DNA of 58,043 bases from Diplocarpon mali (GCA_024741835.1 JAENRP010000284.1:1-58043); one strand, 5' to 3'. Shown: positions 47,538 through 58,043, counted from the first letter of the stretch. The notes: a model not told the origin generated them from the sequence alone. Made by a program: numbers and translations.

Positions 47538-48176
47538 AATCGAGGCTTCACATAGACTCTGGCGCCCTTCTGGCAAATATACAGCGACTGAGGACTATCG
47601 AGATCCTTCAATGTCGATCGTGCTCAAGGATAGAGTTTGAAGCTGTCGCTTGGAGGCTGCCCGGGGAATATATACGTCTAAGCAGAGCTTAAGTCATGAT
47701 CCTCCAAAGATTACCAGGCAATTCCAGGCATCCAATGGGTAAGAGCTATTCGAGCTGGAAAATACCCAATGTCCGTTGGTTGTGTTGGGAAACTGAGTCT
47801 ATGGAGCCAAGCATTGTCTTATATGAATTCGGGGTGGAGAGACGTGGATCAGGGAGACTATCAGCTTGGCAGCCGCAACCTTATTACGAGTTAGGGATGT
47901 ACGTCGCGGATCAAGCGGCCAAGTTCACAGTGAGACGCCATTAACCACATTTCCCAGACTTCCAAGATGGCAGGACGTTGCGATCCTCGCTTGTGATTCG
48001 TTTTCGCCCTGCTGGTGCAACAATTATTGTTCCGTACCTCTTGTCTAGCAAAAAGGCTCGGCAAACTCCGTCTCCAACCTTCAATCATGGCCTTTCATCA
48101 GTCGATGTTCAGTGTTGTGCGGTAGACTTCCCTTTCTTCATGATCTACGACCTGGTATAGGGGCGGTGTTACTGCC
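47538..48176. other. intergenic, no gene seen
   Basis: A short frame (47,696-47,944) has no motif. The region separates the transcription factor's 3' end from the seven-helix gene. Confidence 0.45.
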
Positions 48177-49724
48177 ATGGCATCAGTAAGTCATGTTGTG
48201 CTCTAGAATCTATTAATTGGGAAGCTTCATCACGGGCTTCACATATCTTCTTTCTAACTGTCATCACAAATCCTAACCCCTGGTCTTCGCTAATCAATTC
48301 GGCAGAACGATTTGAGCGCATCCGACTCACGGGTGTCTGGAGTCTTAGCAGGCTTCATTGTTCCGACCATCATCGGTTCAGCATTCGTCATTGCTAGATT
48401 GTATGCACGAAAACTTCATTTAAGTACTTGGGGTACAGATGATACACTAATATCTATTTCATGGGTAATATACCCGACCTCACTGCAAGACGGAGCTGAT
48501 CGGTTTTCCAGGTGGTAAGTATCGGCCTGGCAGTAATAAATGGATTGTTCGTCGTATATGGATCAGGTCGCCGCCCGGTCTTTCAGACTCTACAAGACTT
48601 GATTGCGACGATGAAACTGGCTTTTGTATCTCGAGTCGTCTACCAGTTTGTACTTTGCACCATGAAGCTGGGTATTTGCTCCTTCTACTTGCGGGTCTTC
48701 CGGGATAGAACGAGCAGAATTACTGTCTATACTCTACTGGGATTCATACTAGTCTCGGCAATGGCGATTGAATTCACCTTCATCTTCTCTTGCAAGCCTG
48801 TATCAGGAGCCTGGACGTTGGGAGAGCAGAATTGCTTGCCGGCTACTCCGATTCTTATCGCAAATACTGTCTGCAACGTCGTTGGTGACCTGGCACTGAT
48901 GATTTTTGTGATTCCGCGAATTGGTAGGTTGATTTTGTGTGTATGATGCGCAAGTTACATGATAACTGACGAATCCGAGTAGTCCCCCTTCAAATTCCCC
49001 GTCGCCAGAAGATCTATCTCTTGTCAGTCGTCGGTCTGGGGCTCCTCGTTGTAGTGGCAGCCATCGCGAGGCTGATAGAGATCCACAAGCTCAACAAGAG
49101 TGATGACTTCGCTTGTAAGTGCTTCCCATATTCATGCTTCGAACCAAACCTAGCCGCCACCCACCTGCTTCGCACCTCGCTTACGATACCTCCACAGGGG
49201 AAGGAGTAAACATAATATCCTGGACCTCAATCGAAGTGAATACAGGTCTGTTATGCGCCTCCGCACCCTGCATCAAGCCTCTCCTCAAGAAGACCTTCCC
49301 CAGCCTGACAACAATCCCGGGACCCTCCCCCTCGTTCTTGCAAACCAGTCCCGACACCGGCGAAACCAAGACCGCGCTCTCGCACCAGTCCCGAAGCTCG
49401 GCATTAATCCCACACCTCAAGAAAGCCTTTTACCTAAAGACAAAGGCTGGGCTGGAGGAAGTCAGATTAAAGACAACCATGTCGAAAAAGTATAGTAACG
49501 GCACGTTTACGTATGCGAAACGCAAGAGGGACGAGGCCTTCGATCACGAGGCTAACATGATGGATAAGAGTGGCGGTGAAGGTGTGGAGAGATGGCTAGG
49601 GAGAATTGTGGATGAGGAAAGTGTCAAGATGGCGGCTGCTAGTGTGGCGATGAGTTCGGATGGGAACTTTTGGTCAAGGGAGAGAAGTGAAAAACGCCCG
49701 TCGGTTAGCTTGACTTCAGGATAA
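48177..49724 (+). CDS. SAT4/rhodopsin-type seven-helix integral membrane protein (PTH11-like)
   Basis: Five exons join in frame: 48177-48185 (only Met-Ala-Ser), 48306-48464, 48512-48923, 48983-49114 and 49198-49724, introns 120, 47, 59 and 83 nt. Product 412 residues. Seven hydrophobic segments are visible: GFIVPTIIGSAFVIARLY; LISISWVVSIGLAVINGLF; VYQFVLCTMKLGICSFYL; YTLLGFILVSAMAIEFTFIF; IANTVCNVVGDLALMIFVI; LLSVVGLGLLVVVAAIARL; and SIEVNTGLLCASAPCIKPLL. Typical family residues include the Asp pair before helix 2 (GTDDT) and FSCKPVSGAW. A polar C-terminal tail follows. These fungus-specific proteins are receptor-like and often sense surface or nutrient cues, but the ligand is unknown. It lies downstream of the transcription factor on the same strand. 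Confidence 0.9.
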
Positions 49725-50888
49725 AGGACAAAATGCTTGGTGTGGGTAAATGTGCGCGCACTTGAACTTTCGCAGGACAGTAGAGCCTCCACGGCGGCAG
49801 TTTGGGTTCGACTTGATCACGTCTTCACTAAGCTTCCTGGCAGAGAATGCTTCAACATACACTATTTAATTAGCACAGGGGTTCGGGTCCTGGATATCTT
49901 GGATGGCAATGAGACTCTGCGAAGCGTTTTACAAAATATTTAATAGGAGACAATGGCGATGGCGGATGCGCGGCTCTCATGAAGACGCCTGCTGTGAAGG
50001 ACGCGGCGCATCCACGGGTGCGAAGGTGTAAGCGAGCCTCTCCTGGCCTCGTGTCAACAACCGACGACCAATCCACCATCTACCAACGAAGAACAAATTT
50101 CAGAACACGCGTTCCTCCTAGGAAGGCTCTTGTACTTGCTACAGAGCAGTACCAGCAAAGTGCCAAAATATCCTGTCCTCTCGTGCAACGCACCAGGCCT
50201 ATCCATCTCTCATTGCGAGCCACCCATCAAACACCCCCGCATCGCGTCATCCCAGAGAGCGCCTGGCGATTTCGCATCCCGTGCCAGACTTGCTCGCGGC
50301 CCATCTACCTCTGCGGAGAGCCATCGACTCCGGCCCGGCCTCGCTCCCAGAGTCTCCCATAGCACAGCCGAGACACCTGGTTCGTCGGGGAGTGGCCTGC
50401 TCGGCGCTTCGATGGAGGCGCTAGTGTTGGGTTGCCTCTTTGTGTACTCCGTGAGAGCTTCTGTTGTGTCCACTGGTAGGTCATGGGGCGTAAGGTCCAA
50501 GGGCAGCGATACATCTATACGACTCCAACTTGGCTGTCCCTCGCACCCTCTCTTCGGACGATAAATCAACTTGCTCAAGGCGCATTTTCCGAAATTGGGG
50601 GCCTTTGCGGGCTCGAAAATGGTCTCTGGCGAATTGATTCTGATAAATATTCTTGCTGTATATTCTCGCTGTATAATCTTGCACTGATTTGCGTTAGCAC
50701 TGCCTCATTTTAGTCTTGACAGAAGCAACGTGGAGCCAGGTGGCGTCGAGAATCTGGTGACTTAATTGTAATTGCTGCGCGTTCAAATACACCGAGTATT
50801 GCAAGTCGATATTCCGGTATCTACCCCTAACGCCGCGCTTGATGCTCCTCTGCCCATTTACCCAGGATTGAAAAGGGAGCAAAAGACG
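49725..50888. other. intergenic, no supportable gene
   Basis: Two overlapping plus frames (49,979-50,362; 50,130-50,564) lack motifs and conflict with one another. It is the shared 3' flank of the seven-helix gene and SRP54, which converge here. Confidence 0.45.
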
Positions 50889-52506
50889 CTACCTGCGTCC
50901 TCCTCTACCGGCCCCAGCCCCGCCTCCTCCCATCATGCCCCCCATTTGCTTCATCATTGCTTGCATATCCATCCCACCAGGCATACCTGGCATACCACCA
51001 CCTCCTCCGCCAAACATCTTCATCAGCGAGCCCATGTCTGGCATTCCCCCGCCTGCTCCGCCAGCTCCTCCCATACTTGCTAATCGCTTCTGCATAGCGG
51101 CCATTTGCTGCTGCTTGTTTCCACCGCCCATAGCTCCTTGTGCTTTCTGGAGGTTCTTCATGTTGCCACCCACCTTCTTAGCCATACCAGCCATCATTTT
51201 ATGCTGCGTAAGGAGATCCTCGACCTCCCGGACGCTGGTCCCGCTACCATATGCTATCCGGGTCATCCTCGTTGGCTGCTCAATGAACATCTTGCCATCG
51301 CTATCCAGCTCCTTCACAGTCATCGAGTCGCAAATGTAAATCATGCGCTTGAGCTTTAAGGACCCCTCATCATCATCCATGCCCTGCATCATACCGCTCA
51401 TACCCGGAATCATGCCTGCCATCTTAGATAGTGGTCCCATCTTCATGATATTTGACAGCTGATCTCTCAGATCGCGAACTGTAAAGACTCCCTCCGCAAT
51501 ATGCTTCATAGTATCTTTTTGGTCCAGCTTGAGTGACTGCACATGCTCAACAAGCCCCTGCATGTCTCCCATTCCTAGAAGCTTCGAAACGAACTGTTGT
51601 GGGGCAAAACGTTCCAGATCAAGCATGTGTTCACCGGTACCGATAAAAACTATAGGTGTGTGTGTCGCTGCAACAGCAGAAATAGCTCCGCCCCCACTCG
51701 CGTGTCCGTCTGTTTTTGTAATAATGATGGCACCAAAATCGGCCGTCTCCTTGAAAGCTTTACTTTGCGCTTCAGCCTGCTGTCCGATACTGGCGTCAAG
51801 GACCATAATAGTCTGATCCGGCTTTACAGCTGTCTGGATATCTACCATTTCTTGGAACAAGGCATCCTCTTGTCGATGTCTTCCGGATGTATCCACGATG
51901 ATGATTTCGAATTTCTCCTTCTTAAACTTCTCCACTCCTTCCCTAGCGACCACCGCGGGATCAGTCTGAGTGAGAGAGCCATAATATGGAATCTTTGCCT
52001 TCGTCGCGTTTTGCTTCAATTGATCGAACGCCCCAGCTCGGAAGGTATCCGCGCAGACCAGGCATGCCTTGAACCCTCTTGATTGATAATGCCTCGCCAG
52101 CTTCGTGCATGTCGTAGTCTTTCCTGCACCCTGGAGTCCAACAAACATGATAACATTCGCCTTCCCCTTCTTCGGTTTAAATTGTTCAGCATGAGGGTCG
52201 ACGAGTTTGACCAGTTCATCAAAGACCGTCTTCTGAATAAGCCTCTTTTTGTTCACTCCTGGCGCTTGGTCCTTGAAATTTACAGAGGCTTTGATAGACT
52301 TTCTCAGGTTACCAACCAGTCGTACATTAACATCTGCTTCGAGGAGTGCCGCGCAAATCTCTTTAATCATGCCATCAAATGCCTGAGTGCCATTAGATGT
52401 GTGATGACGCGATGTGGCCAAAGCTAACCTTTTCGTCCAAGTTGCTAGACCTCGTCAGATCACTGACGGCTGCATTGATGCGCCTTCCTAGATCTTGAAG
52501 AACCAT
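50889..52506 (-). CDS. SRP54: signal recognition particle 54-kDa GTPase subunit
   Basis: SRP54 binds signal sequences on ribosomes and, with the SRP receptor, drives co-translational targeting to the ER. Exon 1 (52506-52429) is [17 protein letters not shown] to DEK. A 46-nt intron (52428-52383, GTTAGC, CTAAT branch, CAG) follows; it is not a multiple of three, so splicing is required to link the start. Exon 2 runs 52382-50889. Product 523 residues. NG domain: P-loop [13 protein letters not shown] (108-120), [33 protein letters not shown]. Met-rich M domain: [42 protein letters not shown]. The C-terminus is a Gly/Met-rich low-complexity tail ending RGGRR. Divergent from RRP15. Confidence 0.97.
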
Positions 52507-52676
52507 GTTACCGCCGGTATAGGGATGTGATGATGATTGGGTTGTCGTGATGTCCAGAGGTCTGAGTGTGGGTTTGGCGGGGTTCTGAGTACCAAGGCGC
52601 TAAGAGACAAGTACTTATTTTTTTGCCCGATAACGTCCTTGTGAAGCTCGGTGAAACCACAAAACCAACAGACAGA
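52507..52676. promoter_or_regulatory. 170-bp bidirectional promoter SRP54/RRP15
   Basis: The two start codons lie 170 bp apart head to head, so both promoters and 5' leaders must share this space. A T-run (52,618-52,623) lies about 55 bases before the RRP15 ATG. Confidence 0.75.
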
Positions 52677-53531
52677 ATGGCCGGATCTGTTTCCAAGAAA
52701 CGTAAGGTGGAGGATGGAATACAGGGAAAAGTGTCTCGAATACACAAGAAATTCAAGAAGCAGACAGACTACGACAACCAATCCTCTTCAGAAGACGAAC
52801 CCGAAGCGCAAGCTTTCCCTGCCGTGAACCTTCAGGATTCCGACGAGGGCCTCGATACTGCAGACTTGATTGCCGCAGATGATTCGGAGGTAGAGCTGGG
52901 TAACGATGAGCCAGATCTTGGAGAGGGGGAGCTTACGGATGCGTCGAATTCGGATTCCGAGTCTGGTTCTGGAGATGAAGAGAACGACAATCCCAATCTA
53001 ATACGAAAGCGCAAGCGCAATGATCCCGAAGCATTCGCAACTTCCATGTCCAAGATCCTTGGGTCTAAATTGTCTACGAGCAAGCGCAGCGATCCTGTGT
53101 TGTCGCGCAGTCTGGACGCGAATCAAGCAAGTAAAGAGATCACGGATTTGGCATTGGAGAAGGCAGCACGGCACAAGTTGAGAGTCGAGAAGAGAGAGGC
53201 TATGGATAAGGGACGCGTGAAGGATGTTCTGGGGGCAAGTACGGCGTTCGATGCTGCCAATGGTGTGCCAGATGGACCGACTGTCCAGGAAAGCCAAGAA
53301 TTGGAGAAGAGATTGAGGAAAACGGCGCAGAGAGGTGTGGTCAAGCTATTCAATGCCGTGAGAGCTGCACAAGTCAAGGGCGAAGAAGCTGCCCGGGATG
53401 CCAGGACAAAAGGCTTGGTTGGGTATGGAAGACGAGATGAGAAGGTCACAGAGATGAGCAAGAAAGGTTTCTTGGATCTCATTGCCAGTGGCGGGGGCAA
53501 CTTGAAGGCTGGTGCTATCGAGGAAGCATGA
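52677..53531 (+). CDS. RRP15: ribosomal RNA-processing protein RRP15
   Basis: Nucleolar factor needed for processing of 27S pre-rRNA toward 25S and 5.8S in 60S assembly. Single exon from ATG 52677 (MAGSVSKKRKVEDG); the frame is open further upstream but overlaps the SRP54 promoter and has no earlier ATG. The 284-residue product begins with a basic nuclear signal. A long acidic, Ser-rich region follows (SSSEDEPE; SDSESGSGDEEND). Then the conserved Rrp15 core: FATSMSKILGSKL, KLRVEKREAMDKGRVKDVL, RLRKTAQRGVVKLFNAVRAAQ and MSKKGFLDLIASG. Its 3' end converges with the ferredoxin gene (257 bp). Confidence 0.94.
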   Translation: MAGSVSKKRKVEDGIQGKVSRIHKKFKKQTDYDNQSSSEDEPEAQAFPAVNLQDSDEGLDTADLIAADDSEVELGNDEPDLGEGELTDASNSDSESGSGDEENDNPNLIRKRKRNDPEAFATSMSKILGSKLSTSKRSDPVLSRSLDANQASKEITDLALEKAARHKLRVEKREAMDKGRVKDVLGASTAFDAANGVPDGPTVQESQELEKRLRKTAQRGVVKLFNAVRAAQVKGEEAARDARTKGLVGYGRRDEKVTEMSKKGFLDLIASGGGNLKAGAIEEA

Positions 53532-53788
53532 AATTCTGGCGCAGTAAAGCAGCTCTACACATCTGGCAGCATGCATTTTCGGCGTTGAGATGAGATTTGG
53601 CACTGGTATCTTGGTACCATCCTAAATGCACCTCGCCCAAACCAGTATTATGTACGGATCTTGCGCGACTGATATTGTACACGGGCATCCATTGTACTCC
53701 ACCGCGGATCTTTCAAGAATATACCCTGCCATTTTCCCCTTTGAATATTTTACAGACGCCACTTCGTAATCTCAAATCCGTATATTTG

Positions 53789-54534
53789 CTACTTCCTCCT
53801 TTGGAAATCGCTGGCCTGCAAGTTCCTTGTCCTCAAAGGCAGTTTCACCACCAATCCATCTAATTCTGGTGTCATAATGATCTGGCAACCCAGTCTCGAC
53901 GTTTCGGTCAAACCAAATGCTAGGTCTAGCATATCATTTTCGTCGTCGTCTGCCTCATCCAGCTTGTCATACATTTCTTCACTTTGTACAATGACATGAC
54001 ATGTAGAGCAAGTACAAGATCCTTCGCAAGCACCTGGTTTATGATTAACTTCTCCCGAATAGATGCATGTACGAGGCTCTGAAATTACCTTCCATCTCAA
54101 TATCGTTGGCCTGAGCAACCGTCAATAGATCATCCCCCTCATTAACTGCAACTTTGTCCACATTCCCATGTTTGTCTATAAAAGTGACATAGAGCCTGAT
54201 ATACAATCAGTATTTTTTCCCTTGGGTATAGCTTCGGATGTCCTCACTCTTTCCCAGGTGGGGGAGGTTCCCAGTGCCCATGTGAAGCTGTCGATGTTGC
54301 AGAAAACGCTCTCCGACCCTGTGTCGACGCCGCAGAAATCCCAGCTTGATATATCCTATGGCTCCGGAAGCTATTCATGGGCACAGACGGAGTCGTCGTT
54401 GAGGAGGCGAACGAAGTGGAAGGAGGAGCTCGGCCGTGAAGCGCGCATTGCCTCCTCAGCGGCGATCGCAAACATTGTAGCGAGCTTCTCCCTATCGTAG
54501 ATAGACTCCTAACTGCACTCCCTGAAGAAGACAT
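53789..54534 (-). CDS. YAH1: mitochondrial [2Fe-2S] ferredoxin, adrenodoxin type
   Basis: Electron carrier of the mitochondrial matrix, needed for Fe-S cluster assembly and heme A synthesis. Three exons join in frame: 54534-54248, 54195-54089 and 54033-53789, introns 52 and 55 nt. Product 212 residues. The first ~85 residues are Ser/Arg-rich with almost no acidic residues, an expected matrix-targeting presequence. The ferredoxin fold follows: [16 protein letters not shown]. The four cluster ligands are Cys134, Cys140, Cys143 ([15 protein letters not shown]) and Cys181 ([12 protein letters not shown]). The acidic helix [13 protein letters not shown] is the docking face for the reductase. The usual MP-x-x-TRN near the C-terminus is LPLRTRN here. 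Splicing of intron 2 recreates the start of the first Cys block. Confidence 0.95.
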
Positions 54535-54908
54535 TGTGCGGCGACAATGCTGAAGGAACAGAGCTTCCGGTGATATTGCTGGATTGAATGCGCCGTTAAG
54601 GGCTGCTGCGCTATTATCGTCCGTAGAAGAGCAGTATTGATAGGGATTCTTCGATTGCGCAGAATTTAAAGAGAGAAGCCGAGAGGATATTACAAATCGC
54701 TTGCCAACTTGTTGGGGTTGATTGTTGGTTTGTACGAAAGAATGTTATTCTACAGAACAAAAAAATATTATCCCAAGGAAACCATTGGCGGGCGATCATC
54801 CTTGCCCAAGCGTCATAAACCTTGCACGGTACTGCGATTGACGAAAACTTGGTCCGAGCTACTTTAAAGCTGCATGTGATTTTTGATATGACAATCATCA
54901 ACCCAAAT
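54535..54908. promoter_or_regulatory. divergent promoter ferredoxin/UGO1
   Basis: About 374 bp between two divergent mitochondrial-protein genes. No ORF of note. AT-rich between 54,660 and 54,780. Confidence 0.55.
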
Positions 54909-56400
54909 ATGTCAACCACACGAGAAGGTCCAAATCCTTTGCGGCCCTACTACAAACCGCCCTCCATCGGAATACCGCATGGCCTTCCTGGCACGTCGAA
55001 CACTGGAACCCAAGGAACAGGACCAAGAAATGGCAGTGCGGCTTCCTACGCGTCATCTGCACGCGATATACTCTTAGACATCGATTATACGGATTATGGC
55101 TCGCAATCTACAGTAGAATCGATCAAGCATCAGATCGATGACTGGGTTTACAAGTATATGAGTATTCTGCTCGGGCAGCCATTCGATGTCGCGAAAACCG
55201 TCTTGCAGATTAGGAGCCAGGTGACAGATGATGGGACCGCGGTCGAGCTGAATCCCCGGCGACAGAGTTACAGAGAATCAGCATATAGAAATGTATGTAA
55301 TCGAAGCGCGTTGGCCAGCATATGCTGACTGTTGCAGTACCATTCAGATGATTCGGACCCCGATGAACCCGCATACTTTACATCTTCTGCTCCATCTGGT
55401 CACTCATGCTCGCCGACGGGTCGGAGAAGGCAGAGCGTTTCACCATCTCCGACCTCAAGCCTACCGGCCTCTCCGGTGCACCATCTCGTACTCAAACGAA
55501 CAGATTCGGTGTTGGAAGTAATATCACAGGAATGGTCGAAAGAGGGAGCGCGGGGAGTTTGGAAGGCTTCAAATACGACCTTTGTCTATAATCTCTTGCT
55601 ACAAACGTTAGAGAAATGGTCAAGGGGACTATTATCTGCTCTGTTGAACGTTCCGGATCCTGAAATATCTGCTGGGCTAATCGGATCGACCTACCCTTGG
55701 GCATCTCTGGGCGTTGCAATTGCTGCGGCAGCAACGGCAGGAATTATTCTTGCACCTTTAGACCTCATACGCACAAAGTAAGTCGACAGAGTTTAGGAGT
55801 TTCTTTTGCTAACTGTATAGACTCATTGTAACGCCCGTCTCATCTCCTCAGCGCTCCCTAACATCCCAGTTACGAACTCTACCATCTTACCTCTGCCCAG
55901 CGTCAATATTTGTACCTACAGTACTACACTCGCTTGTCACTCCCACCATTTCTCATTCTACCCCGTTGCTTTTACGATCGCACTTATCCATCGATCCAAT
56001 ATTGACACCCGGGACCTACCATATCGCCAAATTTTTGTCTCGAACAGCTGAATTGTTCATCAAGTTACCTTTGGAAATGGTCCTGAGAAGAGGTCAGGTA
56101 GCGGTCTTGCAAGAAGACATTAAAATCGCTCGGACGCGAGGGGCAGGAGCAGCGAACCTGGAGACTGTTGTTAAGGCTGGAGAGTACAGAGGCGTTGTCG
56201 GAACAATGTGGACGATCACCCAAGAAGAAGGTATTCGAGACTCTACAACCGTATCCGAGAAGTCAAGCGGATCTCTCAGAGAACAGAAAGGACAGGGCTT
56301 TCCAGGTCTCTGGAGAGGCTGGAGAGTCGGCATGTGGGGCTTGGTGGGAATGTGGACTTCCCGAGCCCTGAACGGAAGTGCGAATGGCGGCGAGTTCTAG
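54909..56400 (+). CDS. UGO1: mitochondrial fusion and transport protein Ugo1
   Basis: Outer-membrane modified solute-carrier that links Fzo1 and Mgm1 in mitochondrial fusion. Three exons join in frame: 54909-55292, 55338-55777 and 55821-56400, introns only 45 and 43 nt. The product of about 467 residues starts MSTTREGPNPLRPYY; an in-frame ATG 21 bases upstream (54888) is an alternative. Degenerate carrier signatures occur at GQPFDVAKTVLQ, LAPLDLIRTK and LPLEMVLRRG, and GLWRGWRVG near the end, consistent with a diverged carrier rather than a transporter. A polar loop (SCSPTGRRRQSVSPSP) follows the first repeat, and hydrophobic ASLGVAIAAAATAGIIL lies mid-protein. Ugo1 assignment rests on this layout and the N-terminal block. 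Confidence 0.85.
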
Positions 56401-57427
56401 GATGGAATTGATGATGATACCAAGTTTTGCTTTCGTCCTCGCCTGATAATGTTGGAGTTTGGAGATACCAGACAGAGTCCGGGACTTTGGGCGATTTTGC
56501 AGCATACTCAACTCCGTTCATGTGTACACGAATGATGGCAGGCGACGCCTACTTTCTTGATTGAGCTAGATTCTATCCGTACCCGTTTTGAATCTCAGTA
56601 ACTACCCAAGTCAAGTCAAGCGAGCAGCCGTACTTCGTCTGTACTGAAATCGCTACCTCTGCCAGCGCCAACTTCGGTCCTCGGCAGGGTGGAAGAAACT
56701 CGACGGAAACTGCCAAGTGGAAAGCCCCATTGCTAACCAGCTCAGGTCGTTGGATCAAAATTACGACGAATGACTTGGTCAATCCAATTCCAAAACATGT
56801 TCTTTAGGTACATCGGGTTCTCACAAAAATCAGGTAAGCGAGATCATTTCACTTATCATGCGAAGATTTCCAGACACAAGTGTGTTCTGGCTGCTGAGCT
56901 CACTGGTTCGGCGTGAGCTCAAGGCTTTCATGGTAACTAGAAGAGTCTATTACCAGCACTTCATGATATAGAATAGACACCAAATACTATCATTCAATCT
57001 CGATTGAGTACACATAGAGATGATCTAGCTTATATTTTACCGACCGAACCAATTGAAGACCACACAGCACAGAACGCCACTACTAACACTTCACAATAAT
57101 AAACGAGCGATATTTTTTTTTATTCGGATTTCGAAATGCAAATGCTACCCACAGTCGGATGGTCACGTATTTAAAAACACGGTTTGCTGATCGTCAGCTG
57201 TGCATGCGTATTGTCGAGGGTGATGTGCAAAAGCCGTTTGTTGTCTGAGAAGAGGCCCGAAGAGTTCAGATCCTTCCCTGCTGTAGAGTTGCAAGTTTGT
57301 TATGGAGATACATTTCTGGCACGTGAGTAGTATCTAGCGTGCCCTGAACTACCGGACCGCCTACGGCAAGTCATTTGGGAATGAACAATATTGAGATAAA
57401 GTTTTCTCTCTCATCATTCGACAAAAC
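56401..57427. other. intergenic, no gene seen
   Basis: AT-richer DNA after UGO1 with no frame of note. Ends at the tRNA-Leu(AAG) gene. Confidence 0.55.
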
Positions 57428-57526
57428 GGACAGATGGCCGAGCTGGTTATGGCGCCAGGTTAAGGCTTCCTTAACAGTGATTTCCTGGTCTCGCAAGAGG
57501 CGTGGGTTCGAGTCCCACTCTGTTCA
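57428..57526 (+). tRNA. tRNA-Leu(AAG) with 17-nt intron
   Basis: The acceptor GGACAGA pairs with TCTGTTC (one G-T), discriminator A. The T arm is GTGGG/CCCAC with loop TTCGAGT. The anticodon stem CCAGG/CCTGG encloses TTAAGGT after splicing, giving anticodon AAG at 57462-57464. The intron 57466-57482 contains CTTAA, which pairs with the anticodon region TTAAG as in classic pre-tRNA introns. The variable arm CTC-GCAA-GAG is the class II arm of leucine tRNA. Mature length 82 nt. Confidence 0.95.
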
Positions 57527-58043
57527 TACCTCTCAATCTTTTTGTTACTCTTTTGATAAATACACGTCGTAGAAGTTTTGGCGTGGTGATCTCTGGTGGC
57601 GGCGGCTTTGATGCGGAAGTGCCTTAACGAGCCCTTATGCTCGGCTACTTGTCTAATAAATCAAGTCTTTGATGTTCAGAAAATTCAATTAATTCTGCTA
57701 GTAGGGACAATTTGTCGTTTCATTATCTTGCTTTCTCTTCTGAAAATAGAAAATAGAGAGAGCTTCATGTATTTGGAGTCTTTGGGTCAATATATTTGGT
57801 TATATTTGGTTTTGTGTTTGGGCCCTGGTTCTGGGCGAGATTGAGGTGCTGGATTTGGAGTTGTATTGAACTCGGAAGATTTCATCTCAAGAGTTCGTTT
57901 AAGCTTTGTTTCTTCTTCTTCTTCTTCTTCTTCACTCACTTAGTCTCGGCTGGCTGTGGTATGTAGTTATGAGGTTTCCATCAACAAACAGTTGGGTGAC
58001 GCTCCGCTGGCCCTCCGGGGGCCACTGCCGTGGAGGCCGTCTA
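57527..58043. other. window end, no gene; CTT microsatellite
   Basis: AT-rich downstream DNA with a TTC/CTT array at 57,909-57,933. The last 60 bases become GC-rich and may begin another feature beyond the window. Confidence 0.5.
57539..57543 (+). terminator. Pol III T-run terminator
   Basis: Five T residues starting 13 bases after the tRNA end. Confidence 0.7.

Overview
This window is nuclear DNA from a filamentous ascomycete (Pezizomycotina-type fungus). The evidence is: many short introns of 43-120 nt with GTRNGT donors and CTRAY branch sites; intron-containing tRNA-Leu genes with long variable arms; Zn2Cys6/C2H2 regulators; a SAT4/PTH11-like seven-helix protein; an Opi1/CCG-8 homologue; and a But2-domain secreted protein. 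I could not assign a genus. Exon structures were read by hand, and reading frame is conserved across every junction I list unless stated otherwise.

Layout. 1-6.2 kb: a microsatellite edge, then DNA with no gene I can support. 6.2-8 kb: a fungus-type hypothetical gene. 9.2-11.7 kb: two ribosome-biogenesis genes in convergent orientation (NOP10, NOB1) and a tRNA-Leu(CAA). 12.8-19.2 kb: the Opi1 repressor, the AP-1 mu adaptin, and a lineage-type membrane protein. 19.2-22.7 kb: gene-free, repeat-like DNA with a short interstitial telomere-type motif. 22.7-26.9 kb: an M28 aminopeptidase and a small four-helix membrane protein. 26.9-31.3 kb: a GC-rich, gene-free stretch with an undetermined base, a 17-bp inverted repeat, a poly-A run and G-rich tracts. 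31.3-39.9 kb: a large basic protein ending in a cupin-like domain, the PP1 regulator GLC8/inhibitor-2, a membrane protein with a long disordered tail, and a But2-domain secreted protein. 39.9-42.7 kb: low-complexity, gene-free DNA. 42.7-49.7 kb: an NmrA/PCBER-type reductase divergent from a hybrid C2H2+Zn2Cys6 transcription factor, followed by a seven-helix SAT4-type protein. 50.9-57.5 kb: SRP54 and RRP15 from one 170-bp divergent promoter, mitochondrial ferredoxin (Yah1 type) and the mitochondrial-fusion carrier Ugo1 as a second divergent pair, and a tRNA-Leu(AAG).

How the genes fit together. Housekeeping genes dominate the conserved islands: rRNA processing (NOP10, NOB1, RRP15), protein targeting (SRP54), vesicle traffic (AP-1 mu), lipid regulation (Opi1) and mitochondrial Fe-S/fusion functions (ferredoxin, Ugo1). 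The part that looks most like an accessory system is the reductase / hybrid transcription factor / seven-helix receptor-like trio at 42.7-49.7 kb. The least understood gene is the 773-residue cupin-ended protein next to GLC8.
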